From an uncultured Selenomonadaceae bacterium (GTDB lineage: Bacteria; Bacillota; Negativicutes; Selenomonadales; Selenomonadaceae), in assembly GCA_945637225.1 (NCBI GenBank), contig CALZDE010000074.1, forward strand, positions 1 to 9,022: a DNA stretch of 9,022 nucleotides, read 5' to 3'. The translations under genes and the position numbers were made by a program. The notes below the pieces were generated by a model, which saw nothing but the letters and a program-made list of their open reading frames with translations, made no database searches and was not told where the DNA came from. Below are positions 1-6,362 of this stretch, in pieces. Within the stretch, counting starts at the first letter, position 1. Each line of letters begins with the position of its first letter.

Positions 1-38
1 GCCACTTATAGAAGTGGGGGACATCTCTTAGTCGTTAT
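1..38 (-). repeat. 38-bp terminal inverted repeat, left copy
   Basis: This stretch is identical over 38 bases to the reverse complement of 8971-9008. It contains a small hairpin (stem CCACTT/AAGTGG around a 4-base loop) next to a run of G on the plus strand. Read on the minus strand it runs AACGACTAAGAGATG, then a C-run and the hairpin. Subterminal hairpins of this kind flanked by C/G runs are typical of IS200/IS605-family (TnpA/TnpB) element ends; assigning it to that family is inference. It may continue left of the window. No transposase or TnpB gene is visible beside it, so it is a remnant, a non-autonomous element, or the edge of an element outside the window. Confidence 0.85.
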
Positions 39-44
39 GAAAAT

Positions 45-70
45 AAAAAAAGATGCCGAAACTCGACACC
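45..70 (-). terminator. Rho-independent terminator (second, distal)
   Basis: On the minus strand an 8-bp stem (GGTGTCGA / TCGGCATC, with G-U wobbles) closes a 3-base loop GTT and is followed directly by seven T and more T-rich sequence. This is a canonical intrinsic terminator for minus-strand transcription. It lies about 50 bases beyond the terminator at 118-141 with no open reading frame of note between, so it is either a back-up stop for the riboswitch transcript or part of a more complex expression platform. Confidence 0.75.
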
Positions 71-117
71 TCTCCCTAAAATGTGGCAAAATAAATAAAA
101 TAGTACAGTTCTATGAC

Positions 118-141
118 AAAAAAACAAGCCCCTGAGCTTGC
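118..141 (-). terminator. Rho-independent terminator downstream of the cobalamin riboswitch
   Basis: Minus-strand stem CAAGC/GCTTG (125-129 with 136-140) around a 6-base loop is followed by seven T (118-124). It lies about 90 bases downstream of the P1 stem of the B12 aptamer, the position expected for the terminator of a transcriptional expression platform. Whether ligand binding controls it, through an anti-terminator formed by the 142-230 segment, cannot be settled by reading. Confidence 0.75.
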
Positions 142-230
142 AAAAACAATAAAACAGCACAGGGACAAATAATCTATACTTTGCCTACACCATTCTGTCG
201 CTCGCAGAATCCGCCAATGCGGTAAGTGTC

Positions 231-429
231 GAAATCGGGCAGTTCTTCTGGCTCTGCTTCAACGCTCCGGTTGGCCTTCCCAACATTCTTTGGTAGAACA
301 TCAGTGACACAAAGTAACCTTCGCTCGGCAATACAGCTGCGGGACAGCACAGGCTTAAAAAACTTGCTCATTACCTGTTTCTCTATTAAGCGCGCATCTT
401 CATTTAAGAAAAATTGCACACCCGACTTC
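231..429 (-). promoter_or_regulatory. Cobalamin (vitamin B12) riboswitch aptamer
   Basis: Read on the minus strand, the conserved blocks of the cobalamin aptamer appear in the right order. There is a 5' P1 arm (421-429), a TAATAGAGAA block (379-388), a P5-like ACAGG/CCTGT stem, and a CTGTCCCGCAGCTGTA block (332-347), which matches the usual CTGCCCCCGCAACTGTA core. These are followed by CACTG (302-306), GGGAAGG (275-281), and the B12 box AGCCAGAAGAACTGCC (238-253). The 3' P1 arm (231-239) pairs with 421-429 over 9 bp with one G-U wobble. A strong promoter lies just upstream and a terminator about 90 bases downstream, so this is a self-contained leader. The P5 loop is longer than usual (about 20 bases) and lacks the common GTGAAA-type segment. 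In known systems the RNA binds adenosyl- or other cobalamins and represses B12 synthesis or transport genes or B12-independent isozymes. No such gene is in the window; it would lie left of position 1. The 85-codon GTG-initiated reading frame across this region (174-431) has no ribosome binding site and is an artefact of the RNA. Confidence 0.88.
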
Positions 430-462
430 ACATATGAAATTTTCAGAATAAATTACACTAAT

Positions 463-491
463 ATATTATCACACAAAGCACTTACTGTCAA
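463..491 (-). promoter_or_regulatory. Sigma-70/SigA-type promoter of the riboswitch transcript
   Basis: On the minus strand a consensus -35 TTGACA (486-491) and -10 TAATAT (463-468) are separated by exactly 17 bases. The start of transcription would fall near 456, about 27 bases before the P1 stem of the cobalamin aptamer. It is the best promoter match in the window. It separates the riboswitch unit from the upstream MATE gene. Confidence 0.8.
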
Positions 492-595
492 TAATAATTT
501 ATAAAAAACTAAGACGAAAGTCCATTAATTTTTATTTGTCTTTGGCAGAACAATATTTAAAATCATAGCCATAATAGAAAAGCATAGTCAATAAC

Positions 596-612
596 AGTAA
601 TAAAAGATTACT
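596..612 (-). terminator. Weak A/T-rich hairpin after the MATE gene
   Basis: Six bases downstream of the MATE stop codon a perfect 6-bp stem (AGTAAT/ATTACT, 5-base loop) forms on the minus strand. It has few G-C pairs and only a short, interrupted T tract (GTTATTG) follows, so it is at best a weak terminator. A second short hairpin ending in TTTTTT lies near 501-525. No stronger stop is seen before the riboswitch promoter. Confidence 0.3.
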
Positions 613-617
613 ACTTA

Positions 618-1982
618 TTATTGATTCTGAAACAGACATCTTCTTTCTAATTTTTTTATCACATACAGGTAGGCAATAACTACACCAATCACCGTAAATG
701 TCCAGCTAATAGGATACAAAGCCATCAGCACCTCAAAGGATGAATGCTCTGGAAAATACGTATAAATAAATATCACTCGGAAAACACAAATACCCATAAT
801 GCAGATTATCGCTGGCTGAAGTGAATAATTAAAGCCTCGCATTGCTCCCGACAGGGTTTCCATCACCACGTTAATAACCTCTAAGGAAATTATGTAGCGG
901 ACACGAATAGCCGCATAGTATATAACGTCAGGATCATTAGTAAAAACGCTTACCAATGGAACAGCAAAAATAACACATATAAGAGAACCTATACCCGTTA
1001 CAGCCACATTCATAATAAGACAGCATTTTATTATCTGCTTACAGCGTGAAATATTTCTAGCACCGAAATTCTGACCTACAAAGGTAGAACATGCCTGAGC
1101 AAATGAACTCATGATAAAGAACATGAAAAATTCATAATTCAGTGCCGCCGCTGTTGCCGCTACTACCGTAGAACCAAGATTATTAAGGGCAATCTGCACT
1201 ACGATATTTGATACAGAGAACGCCATTCCCTGTATGCCTGCTGGAAGACCAACCCTAGCTATATGACGAAACGCACTTATGTTGCAATCCACATAAAGCT
1301 TCTGCCACCTAAGCTGAAGCATTCCCTTTTCCTTTATTAAATGATAAAGGAGAATTGAAGCACTTACAGCACTGGAAATAGCTGTAGCCAAAGCAACGCC
1401 CTCTACATTCATGTGAAGCTTAGCAACAAAAAATAAATTTAATAATACATTTACAATACCTGATATAACCATTGCAATAAGCGGTCTTCTGGTATCACCC
1501 TTGCTTCGCAAAATAGCTGAGGAAAAATTGTACAGCATGAAAAAAGGCATTCCTGCCATTATTATCTGCAAGTACAAAATTGCTAGGTCAAGAATATCTG
1601 CTGGCGTATCTAAATATATCAAAATGTCCCTAGCAAAAATAACACCAATAGCCGCAATAGCAATACCGCTTACAATAGCCACGACCATAGATGTATGAAC
1701 GGCCTGCTTAACACGTAAATAATTCTTTGCACCAAGCATATTAGCACAGACAACATTGGTACCAATAGATAGACCAACAAAAAGGTTTACCATCAGATTT
1801 ATGACAATACCATTTGCACCTACTGCCGCCAGAGCCTCTGCTCCAACGAACTGTCCCACTACTGCTACATCAGCCGCATTAAATAACTGCTGTAAAATAC
1901 TGGTTGCCGCCAAGGGAATAGCAAACATTAAAACCTTATCCCAAATCGAGCCCTCCAGCATATTTATTGACGACTTCGCCAT
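618..1982 (-). CDS. MATE-family multidrug/cation antiporter
   Basis: This 454-residue protein has the length and hydrophobic pattern of MATE transporters, about 12 membrane helices in two related halves. The N-terminal helix segment reads MFAIPLAATSILQQLFNAAD, followed by VGQFVGAEALAAVGANG. This corresponds to the family's usual LP-x-x-x-x-x-LLQQLYNxxD and VGxxVGxxALAAVG patterns of the NorM/DinF/MepA type. Such proteins sit in the inner membrane and export cationic drugs or metabolites in exchange for Na+ or H+; the substrate here cannot be read. Translation starts at the ATG after a weak ribosome binding site (GTGAG, about 10 bases). A poor promoter candidate (TTTTTA, 17 bases, TATAAA at 2032-2037) lies between it and the terminator at 2055-2092. 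The gene is more A/T-rich, with less biased codons, than the glycolytic genes upstream, as expected for low expression. It is probably a separate transcription unit with no evident link to the riboswitch downstream. Confidence 0.92.
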   Translation of the reverse strand: MAKSSINMLEGSIWDKVLMFAIPLAATSILQQLFNAADVAVVGQFVGAEALAAVGANGIVINLMVNLFVGLSIGTNVVCANMLGAKNYLRVKQAVHTSMVVAIVSGIAIAAIGVIFARDILIYLDTPADILDLAILYLQIIMAGMPFFMLYNFSSAILRSKGDTRRPLIAMVISGIVNVLLNLFFVAKLHMNVEGVALATAISSAVSASILLYHLIKEKGMLQLRWQKLYVDCNISAFRHIARVGLPAGIQGMAFSVSNIVVQIALNNLGSTVVAATAAALNYEFFMFFIMSSFAQACSTFVGQNFGARNISRCKQIIKCCLIMNVAVTGIGSLICVIFAVPLVSVFTNDPDVIYYAAIRVRYIISLEVINVVMETLSGAMRGFNYSLQPAIICIMGICVFRVIFIYTYFPEHSSFEVLMALYPISWTFTVIGVVIAYLYVIKKLERRCLFQNQ

Positions 1983-2054
1983 AATATTTCATCTCACTTT
2001 TTTAGCGAATATATTTTACTTTCTTTTATGATTTATAGCTTTTATCGGTGATTA

Positions 2055-2092
2055 TAAAAAAGAAGCCCTCCCCGAAGGAAGAACCTCTTTTT
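2055..2092 (-). terminator. Strong terminator ending the glycolysis/GGGtGRT cluster
   Basis: A 12-bp stem (2077-2088 with 2061-2072, several G-U pairs) closes a TTCG tetraloop on the minus strand and is followed by a T run. The flanking A and T runs can extend the stem. The plus strand also has a T run after the hairpin (2088-2092), so it could stop transcription in both directions. It lies about 35 bases beyond the stop codon of the GGGtGRT gene and separates that operon from the MATE gene. Confidence 0.9.
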
Positions 2093-2128
2093 ACGTTCAT
2101 ATTTGATAAGCAAATGACTTGCCAAAAA

Positions 2129-3130
2129 TTACTTGTTCATTGCCTCAGCAACTGCAACTGCTACTGCTACAGACATACCAACCATTGGGTTGTTACCAGC
2201 ACCAATGAGGCCCATCATGTCTACATGAGCAGGTACAGAAGAAGAACCAGCGAACTGAGCATCACCATGCATACGGCCCATAGTATCAGTCATACCATAG
2301 GAAGCAGGACCTGCTGCCATGTTATCTGGATGCAGGGTACGGCCAGTACCACCACCGGAAGCTACGGAGAAGTACTTCTTGCCCATCTCCAGACGCTCCT
2401 TCTTGTAGGTACCAGCTACTGGATGCTGGAAGCGGGTTGGGTTGGTGGAGTTACCAGTAATGGAAATACCAACATCTTCCTTGTGCATGATTGCAACACC
2501 CTCTGGAACAGAGTCAGCACCATAGCAGTTAACCTTTGCACGAGGGCCATCAGAGTAAGCAATACGCTCAACTTCCTCAACCTCACCAGTTACATAGTTG
2601 TACTGAGTCTTAACATAGGTGAAACCATTGATACGGGAAATAATCTGAGCTGCGTCCTTGCCAAGACCGTTCAGGATTACACGGAGAGGCTCCTTACGAA
2701 CCTTGTTTGCAGTCTGAGCGATACCGATAGCACCCTCAGCAGCAGCAAAGGACTCGTGGCCGGCCAGGAATGCGAAGCAGGTATTCTCCTCGGAGAGCAG
2801 CATAGCAGCCAGGTTGCCATGGCCGAGACCTACCTTGCGGTGGTCAGCAACGGAACCAGGTACGCAGAAAGCCTGCAGGCCTTCGCCGATAGCCTTGGCA
2901 GCCTCTACAGCAGTGGTGCAGCCCTTCTTGATAGCGATAGCAGCGCCCAGGGTATAAGCCCACTTTGCGTTCTCGAAGCAGATTGGCTGCAGGTCAGTTA
3001 CGATAGCAGCAGGGTCAAAGCCCTTCTCCTTGCAGATGTCAGCAGCTGCCTCAATAGATGGAATGTCGTATTTCTTACAAACTTCGTTGATACCGTCAAT
3101 ACGGCGCTCATAGCCTTCAAATAATGCCAT
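2129..3130 (-). CDS. GGGtGRT-motif protein, function unknown
   Basis: This 333-residue protein carries the name-giving motif GGGTGRT at residues 259-265 (SVASGGGTGRTLHPDN) and matches the GGGtGRT family as I know it, in length and in its N-terminal MALFEGYERRIDGI. No signal peptide or membrane helix is evident, so it is probably cytosolic. It has seven cysteines (C18, C33, C51, C71, C89, C118, C202). The C-terminus is glycine- and alanine-rich (GAGNNPMVGM followed by a VA repeat). It starts 31 bases after the stop of the NifU-like gene, with an AAGGA ribosome binding site about 12 bases before the ATG. In the genomes I know of, GGGtGRT genes usually sit directly beside this Fe-S scaffold homologue, and here they are clearly co-transcribed behind glycolytic genes. 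The biochemical role is not established to my knowledge. A role in handling or using an Fe-S or other metal cofactor is inference from the partner gene. Confidence 0.9.
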   Translation of the reverse strand: MALFEGYERRIDGINEVCKKYDIPSIEAAADICKEKGFDPAAIVTDLQPICFENAKWAYTLGAAIAIKKGCTTAVEAAKAIGEGLQAFCVPGSVADHRKVGLGHGNLAAMLLSEENTCFAFLAGHESFAAAEGAIGIAQTANKVRKEPLRVILNGLGKDAAQIISRINGFTYVKTQYNYVTGEVEEVERIAYSDGPRAKVNCYGADSVPEGVAIMHKEDVGISITGNSTNPTRFQHPVAGTYKKERLEMGKKYFSVASGGGTGRTLHPDNMAAGPASYGMTDTMGRMHGDAQFAGSSSVPAHVDMMGLIGAGNNPMVGMSVAVAVAVAEAMNK

Positions 3131-3161
3131 TTTCTATTTCAGTCCTTCCTATTATCTCAAA

Positions 3162-3857
3162 TTATTCCTTACGAGGATCGATGTAGCGAGCAGCCTCAGC
3201 GAAGCGGCCCTTGGTGGAGGTGTTAGCCTTGATTGCCTCATTAGCATCAGTGCCGGCCTTAATAGCCTCCATAGCCTTGCCCAGCTGAACAACTTCATAA
3301 CCGATTACGCGGTCTTCGCTGTCAATAGCCATCCTAGTAACATAACCCTCTGCCAATTCGAGGTAACGAGGACCCTTGAGCTTGGTGGAATACAGAGTAC
3401 CAACCTGGCTGCGGAGACCCTTGCCCAGGTCATCCAGACCTGCGCCTACAGGCAGGCCGTCATCAGAGAATGCAGTCTGGGTACGGCCATATACAATCTG
3501 CAGGAACAGCTCACGCATAGCAGTGTTGATAGCATCGCAAACCAGGTCAGTGTTCAGAGCTTCCAGAATGGTCTTGCCTGGCAGAATTTCAGCAGCCATA
3601 GCAGCGGAATGAGTCATACCGGAGCAGCCGATGGTCTCTACCAGAGCTTCCTCGATAATGCCTTCCTTAACGTTCAGAGTCAGCTTGCAGCCACCCTGCT
3701 GAGGAGCGCACCAGCCAATACCATGAGTCAGGCCGCTGATGTCCTTAATTTCCTTAGACTGTACCCACTTACCCTCTTCTGGGATAGGAGCTGGACCATG
3801 GTTTACTTCTTTTGCAATGCAAGTCATGTCTTCAACATGCTTATCATAGTAGATCAT
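3162..3857 (-). CDS. NifU/IscU-like Fe-S cluster scaffold protein, partner of GGGtGRT
   Basis: This 231-residue protein has an N-terminal half resembling the IscU/NifU-N scaffold fold. Candidate cluster ligands are C50 (GIGWCAPQQGGC), C57, C78 (TIGCSGMTHSAAMA) and C107 (DLVCDAINTAM), the spacing pattern expected for the three ligand cysteines of IscU-type scaffolds. The C-terminal part (about 130-231) is an extension not found in ordinary IscU. The usual conserved Asp near the first cysteine is not obvious. It starts at an ATG with a GAGAGG site 8 bases upstream and follows gpmI after 72 bases; GGGtGRT follows after 31 bases. It is expected to be cytosolic and to carry or deliver an Fe-S cluster, perhaps to the neighbouring GGGtGRT protein; the client is inference. 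No iscS, sufBCD or other assembly gene is in the window, so it is unlikely to be the housekeeping scaffold. Confidence 0.88.
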   Translation of the reverse strand: MIYYDKHVEDMTCIAKEVNHGPAPIPEEGKWVQSKEIKDISGLTHGIGWCAPQQGGCKLTLNVKEGIIEEALVETIGCSGMTHSAAMAAEILPGKTILEALNTDLVCDAINTAMRELFLQIVYGRTQTAFSDDGLPVGAGLDDLGKGLRSQVGTLYSTKLKGPRYLELAEGYVTRMAIDSEDRVIGYEVVQLGKAMEAIKAGTDANEAIKANTSTKGRFAEAARYIDPRKE

Positions 3858-3929
3858 TTCGTATTCCTCTCTTCACTAAATAATTTAATACACAAGAAAC
3901 AAAAACTTAAAGAGTTCTTATTTCAATAC

Positions 3930-5468
3930 TTACTTTAAAGTCACTAAAGACTTACCGCTCATATCAGCAGGAATTTCCATGCCTGCCAAAGTCAGCAGAG
4001 TTGGAGCGATATCGCACAGTGCACCGCCCTCAGCTACATCAGATACCTTGTCAGATACCACGATAAATGGCACTGGGTTGGTAGTATGAGCAGTAAATGG
4101 CGCACCGGTTGCAGGGTCAACCATCTGATCAGCGTTGCCGTGGTCAGCAGTAATGCAAACCTCACCGCCTACCTCACGGATAGCCTCTACAAAACGGCCA
4201 ACACATGTGTCAACAGTCTCGACAGCCTTTACAGCTGCAGGGATAACGCCAGTATGACCAACCATATCACCATTTGCATAGTTCAGAATGATGAAGTCAT
4301 ACTTCTGGGACTTGATAGCCTCAACAACCTTGTCAGTTACCTCAATTGCACTCATCTCTGGCTGGAGGTCGTAGGTAGCAACCTTTGGAGAAGGAACGAG
4401 GATACGGTCCTCACCCTCATAAGGCTCTTCTACACCGCCATTGAAGAAGAAGGTCACATGAGCATACTTCTCAGTCTCTGCAATACGGAGCTGAGTCATG
4501 CCAGCCTTGGAGATAATCTCGCCCAATGTATTATTGATAGACTCTGGTGGGAAAGCAACCTTTACGTTTAAGCCTTCCTCAAACTGAGTCATAGTAGCGA
4601 ACGCCTTTACAGCACCCTTACGCTCAAAACCGGTAAACTCAGTATCAGTGAACGCATGAGTCAGCTCACGTGCACGGTCAGGACGGAAGTTGAAGAAAAT
4701 CACACCGTCATTGTCGCCCATGCCCTCATAGCCCTCTACAGCGAAAGGAACTACGAACTCATCAGTTACCTTATTCTCATAAGATGCCTTGATACCGCAA
4801 ACTGGGCACTTAACCTTCTCGCCATCGCCCTTTGCATAGGTGATGATATCATAAGCCTTCTGTACGCGCTCCCAACGATTGTCACGGTCCATAGCATAGT
4901 AACGGCCAGAAACAGTAACAACCTTGCCAACACCGATTTCCTCGGTCTTCTTCATCAGCTCTTCTACATACTCAGCAGCAGAGGATGGATCTACGTCACG
5001 GCCATCGAGGAACGCATGAACATAAACCTTCTCAATACCCTGCTTCTTAGCGAACTCAAGAAGTCCGTAGAGATGCTGGCTGTGGCTGTGTACGCCACCA
5101 GGAGATACAAGGCCCATGAGATGCAGAGCACCGCCATTTGCCTTAACCTCAGAAGCAACACTTACCAGTGCCTCATTGGTGAAGAAATCGCCGTCCTTGA
5201 TAGCCTTGGTAATACGGGTCAGAGACTGATAGATGATACGGCCAGCACCGATATTGGTATGACCAACCTCGGAGTTACCCATCTGACCATCAGGCAGACC
5301 AACATGCTCGCCAGAAGCAAAGATCTGAGTGTTAGGGAACTTTGCCTTCAGGCCATCAATTACAGGAGTCTTTGCGATATTGATGGCATTGTTTGGATCA
5401 TTTGGGTCACCATAACCATAGCCATCCATAATAATTAATGCTACAGGAGCATTCTTTAACTTTGCCAT
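3930..5468 (-). CDS. gpmI: 2,3-bisphosphoglycerate-independent phosphoglycerate mutase
   Basis: This enzyme interconverts 3- and 2-phosphoglycerate through a phosphoserine intermediate, using Mn2+. At 512 residues it has the usual family length. The nucleophile is S66 in GQMGNSEVGHTN. Metal ligands by family comparison include D15 (MDGYG), D401 and H405 (NYANGDMVGHTG), D442 and H443 (TADHGNAD) and H461. Substrate-site motifs are GGVHSHSQH (124-132), GRDVDP (156-161) and FRPDRARE (261-268). I chose the ATG at 5468, which has a GAGG site 11 bases upstream and begins MAKLKN. An upstream in-frame start at 5540 would add 24 residues overlapping the end of tpiA and is not credible. The gene begins 19 bases after the tpiA stop, and its ribosome binding site touches that stop codon, suggesting translational coupling. 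An oddity is a CPVCG segment at 221-225, in the lid-domain region where homologues usually lack cysteine pairs. Confidence 0.97.
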   Translation of the reverse strand: MAKLKNAPVALIIMDGYGYGDPNDPNNAINIAKTPVIDGLKAKFPNTQIFASGEHVGLPDGQMGNSEVGHTNIGAGRIIYQSLTRITKAIKDGDFFTNEALVSVASEVKANGGALHLMGLVSPGGVHSHSQHLYGLLEFAKKQGIEKVYVHAFLDGRDVDPSSAAEYVEELMKKTEEIGVGKVVTVSGRYYAMDRDNRWERVQKAYDIITYAKGDGEKVKCPVCGIKASYENKVTDEFVVPFAVEGYEGMGDNDGVIFFNFRPDRARELTHAFTDTEFTGFERKGAVKAFATMTQFEEGLNVKVAFPPESINNTLGEIISKAGMTQLRIAETEKYAHVTFFFNGGVEEPYEGEDRILVPSPKVATYDLQPEMSAIEVTDKVVEAIKSQKYDFIILNYANGDMVGHTGVIPAAVKAVETVDTCVGRFVEAIREVGGEVCITADHGNADQMVDPATGAPFTAHTTNPVPFIVVSDKVSDVAEGGALCDIAPTLLTLAGMEIPADMSGKSLVTLK

Positions 5469-5487
5469 TATATAATTTACCTCAAAA

Positions 5488-6240
5488 TCAGAAATTAACG
5501 ATAGCGGAGAAGTCAGCTGCCTTAAGGGAAGCGCCACCAACTAAAGCACCGTCAACGTTAGGCTGCTGCATGAGATCCTTAATGGTAGCTGGCTTTACAG
5601 AACCGCCATACTGAATGCGGATTGCATCAGCTGCAGCCTGATCAAACTTCTTAGCTACTGCCTCACGGATAGCCTTGCAAACTTCCTCAGCCTGCTCGAA
5701 GGTAGCGGTCTTGCCAGTGCCGATAGCCCAGATTGGCTCATAAGCGATAACCAGCTCAGCAACCTCAGCAGCGGTGAAGCCCTCTAATGCAGCGTTAATC
5801 TGTGCTACTACATGGTCGATGTAGGTGCCAGCCTCACGAATCTCCAGGGACTCGCCACAGCAGATGATAGGAGTAATGCCAGCAGCATAAGCAGCGCGGG
5901 AACGCTTGTTTACACCCTCATCGGTCTCACCGAAGTAATCACGACGCTCGGAATGACCGAGAACTACGTACTTAACGCCGATCTCATTCAGCATCTCAGT
6001 AGAAATTTCGCCGGTATAAGCACCGCTCTTTTCCCAATGTACATTCTCTGCACCGATAGCGATGTTAGAACCCTTTGCAGCCTCAGCGATAGCAGACAGG
6101 CAGGTTGCAGGAGCACAAGCAACAACGTCTACTTCCTTATTGTCAGCTACCAGTGGCTTCAGCTCGTTGATGAGCTTAACGCCAGCAGCGATAGTGTTGT
6201 TCATCTTCCAGTTACCAGCGATAATTGGTCTACGTGCCAT
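5488..6240 (-). CDS. tpiA: Triosephosphate isomerase
   Basis: This enzyme interconverts dihydroxyacetone phosphate and glyceraldehyde 3-phosphate as a cytosolic TIM-barrel dimer. The 250-residue length is typical. N10 and K12 (GNWKMN), the electrophile H96 (GHSERR) and the catalytic base E168 (AYEPIWAIGTGKTA, including the mobile loop 6) are all present. The phosphate-binding YGGSVKP (211-217) and C-terminal GALVGGASL (231-239) are also intact. The ATG follows a strong GAGGAGG site by 10 bases. The spacer from pgk is 122 bases and holds a strong hairpin (6281-6305) whose 5' arm is complementary to this ribosome binding site. Confidence 0.98.
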   Translation of the reverse strand: MARRPIIAGNWKMNNTIAAGVKLINELKPLVADNKEVDVVACAPATCLSAIAEAAKGSNIAIGAENVHWEKSGAYTGEISTEMLNEIGVKYVVLGHSERRDYFGETDEGVNKRSRAAYAAGITPIICCGESLEIREAGTYIDHVVAQINAALEGFTAAEVAELVIAYEPIWAIGTGKTATFEQAEEVCKAIREAVAKKFDQAAADAIRIQYGGSVKPATIKDLMQQPNVDGALVGGASLKAADFSAIVNF

Positions 6241-6280
6241 GTTTATATTTCCTCCTCAAAATGAACTCACGCCACCAATC

Positions 6281-6305
6281 TTCCTCCCCCGTAAAGAGGG
6301 AGGAA
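6281..6305 (-). promoter_or_regulatory. Strong hairpin in the pgk-tpiA spacer, potential competitor for the tpiA ribosome binding site
   Basis: A 10-bp stem (TTCCTCCCTC with GGGGGAGGAA on the minus strand, one G-U pair) closes a 5-base loop. No T run follows in either direction, so it does not look like a terminator. The 5' arm contains TTTCCTCC, which is exactly complementary to GGAGGAAA of the tpiA ribosome binding site about 30 bases downstream. Two exclusive pairings are therefore possible. A role as an mRNA stabiliser or cleavage-protecting element is equally plausible. Confidence 0.5.
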
Positions 6306-6362
6306 AGACAGCAGCTTGGGTCCTACAATATATTAATCGTCTTAAAATCAAATTAAAAACTA

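Noticed and set aside
174..431. 85-codon minus-strand reading frame with GTG start
   Set aside because: It has no ribosome binding site and coincides with the conserved blocks of a cobalamin riboswitch between a promoter and a terminator; the apparent coding potential comes from the structured RNA.
2048..3124. 358-codon plus-strand reading frame opposite the GGGtGRT gene
   Set aside because: It is a long antisense shadow caused by biased codon use in the real gene; the protein has no recognisable family and no ribosome binding site. The same applies to the plus-strand frames at 4656-5438 and 7654-8382.
5469..5540. 24-residue N-terminal extension of GpmI
   Set aside because: It would overlap the tpiA coding region and lacks family similarity; the ATG at 5468 has a proper ribosome binding site and gives the usual protein length.
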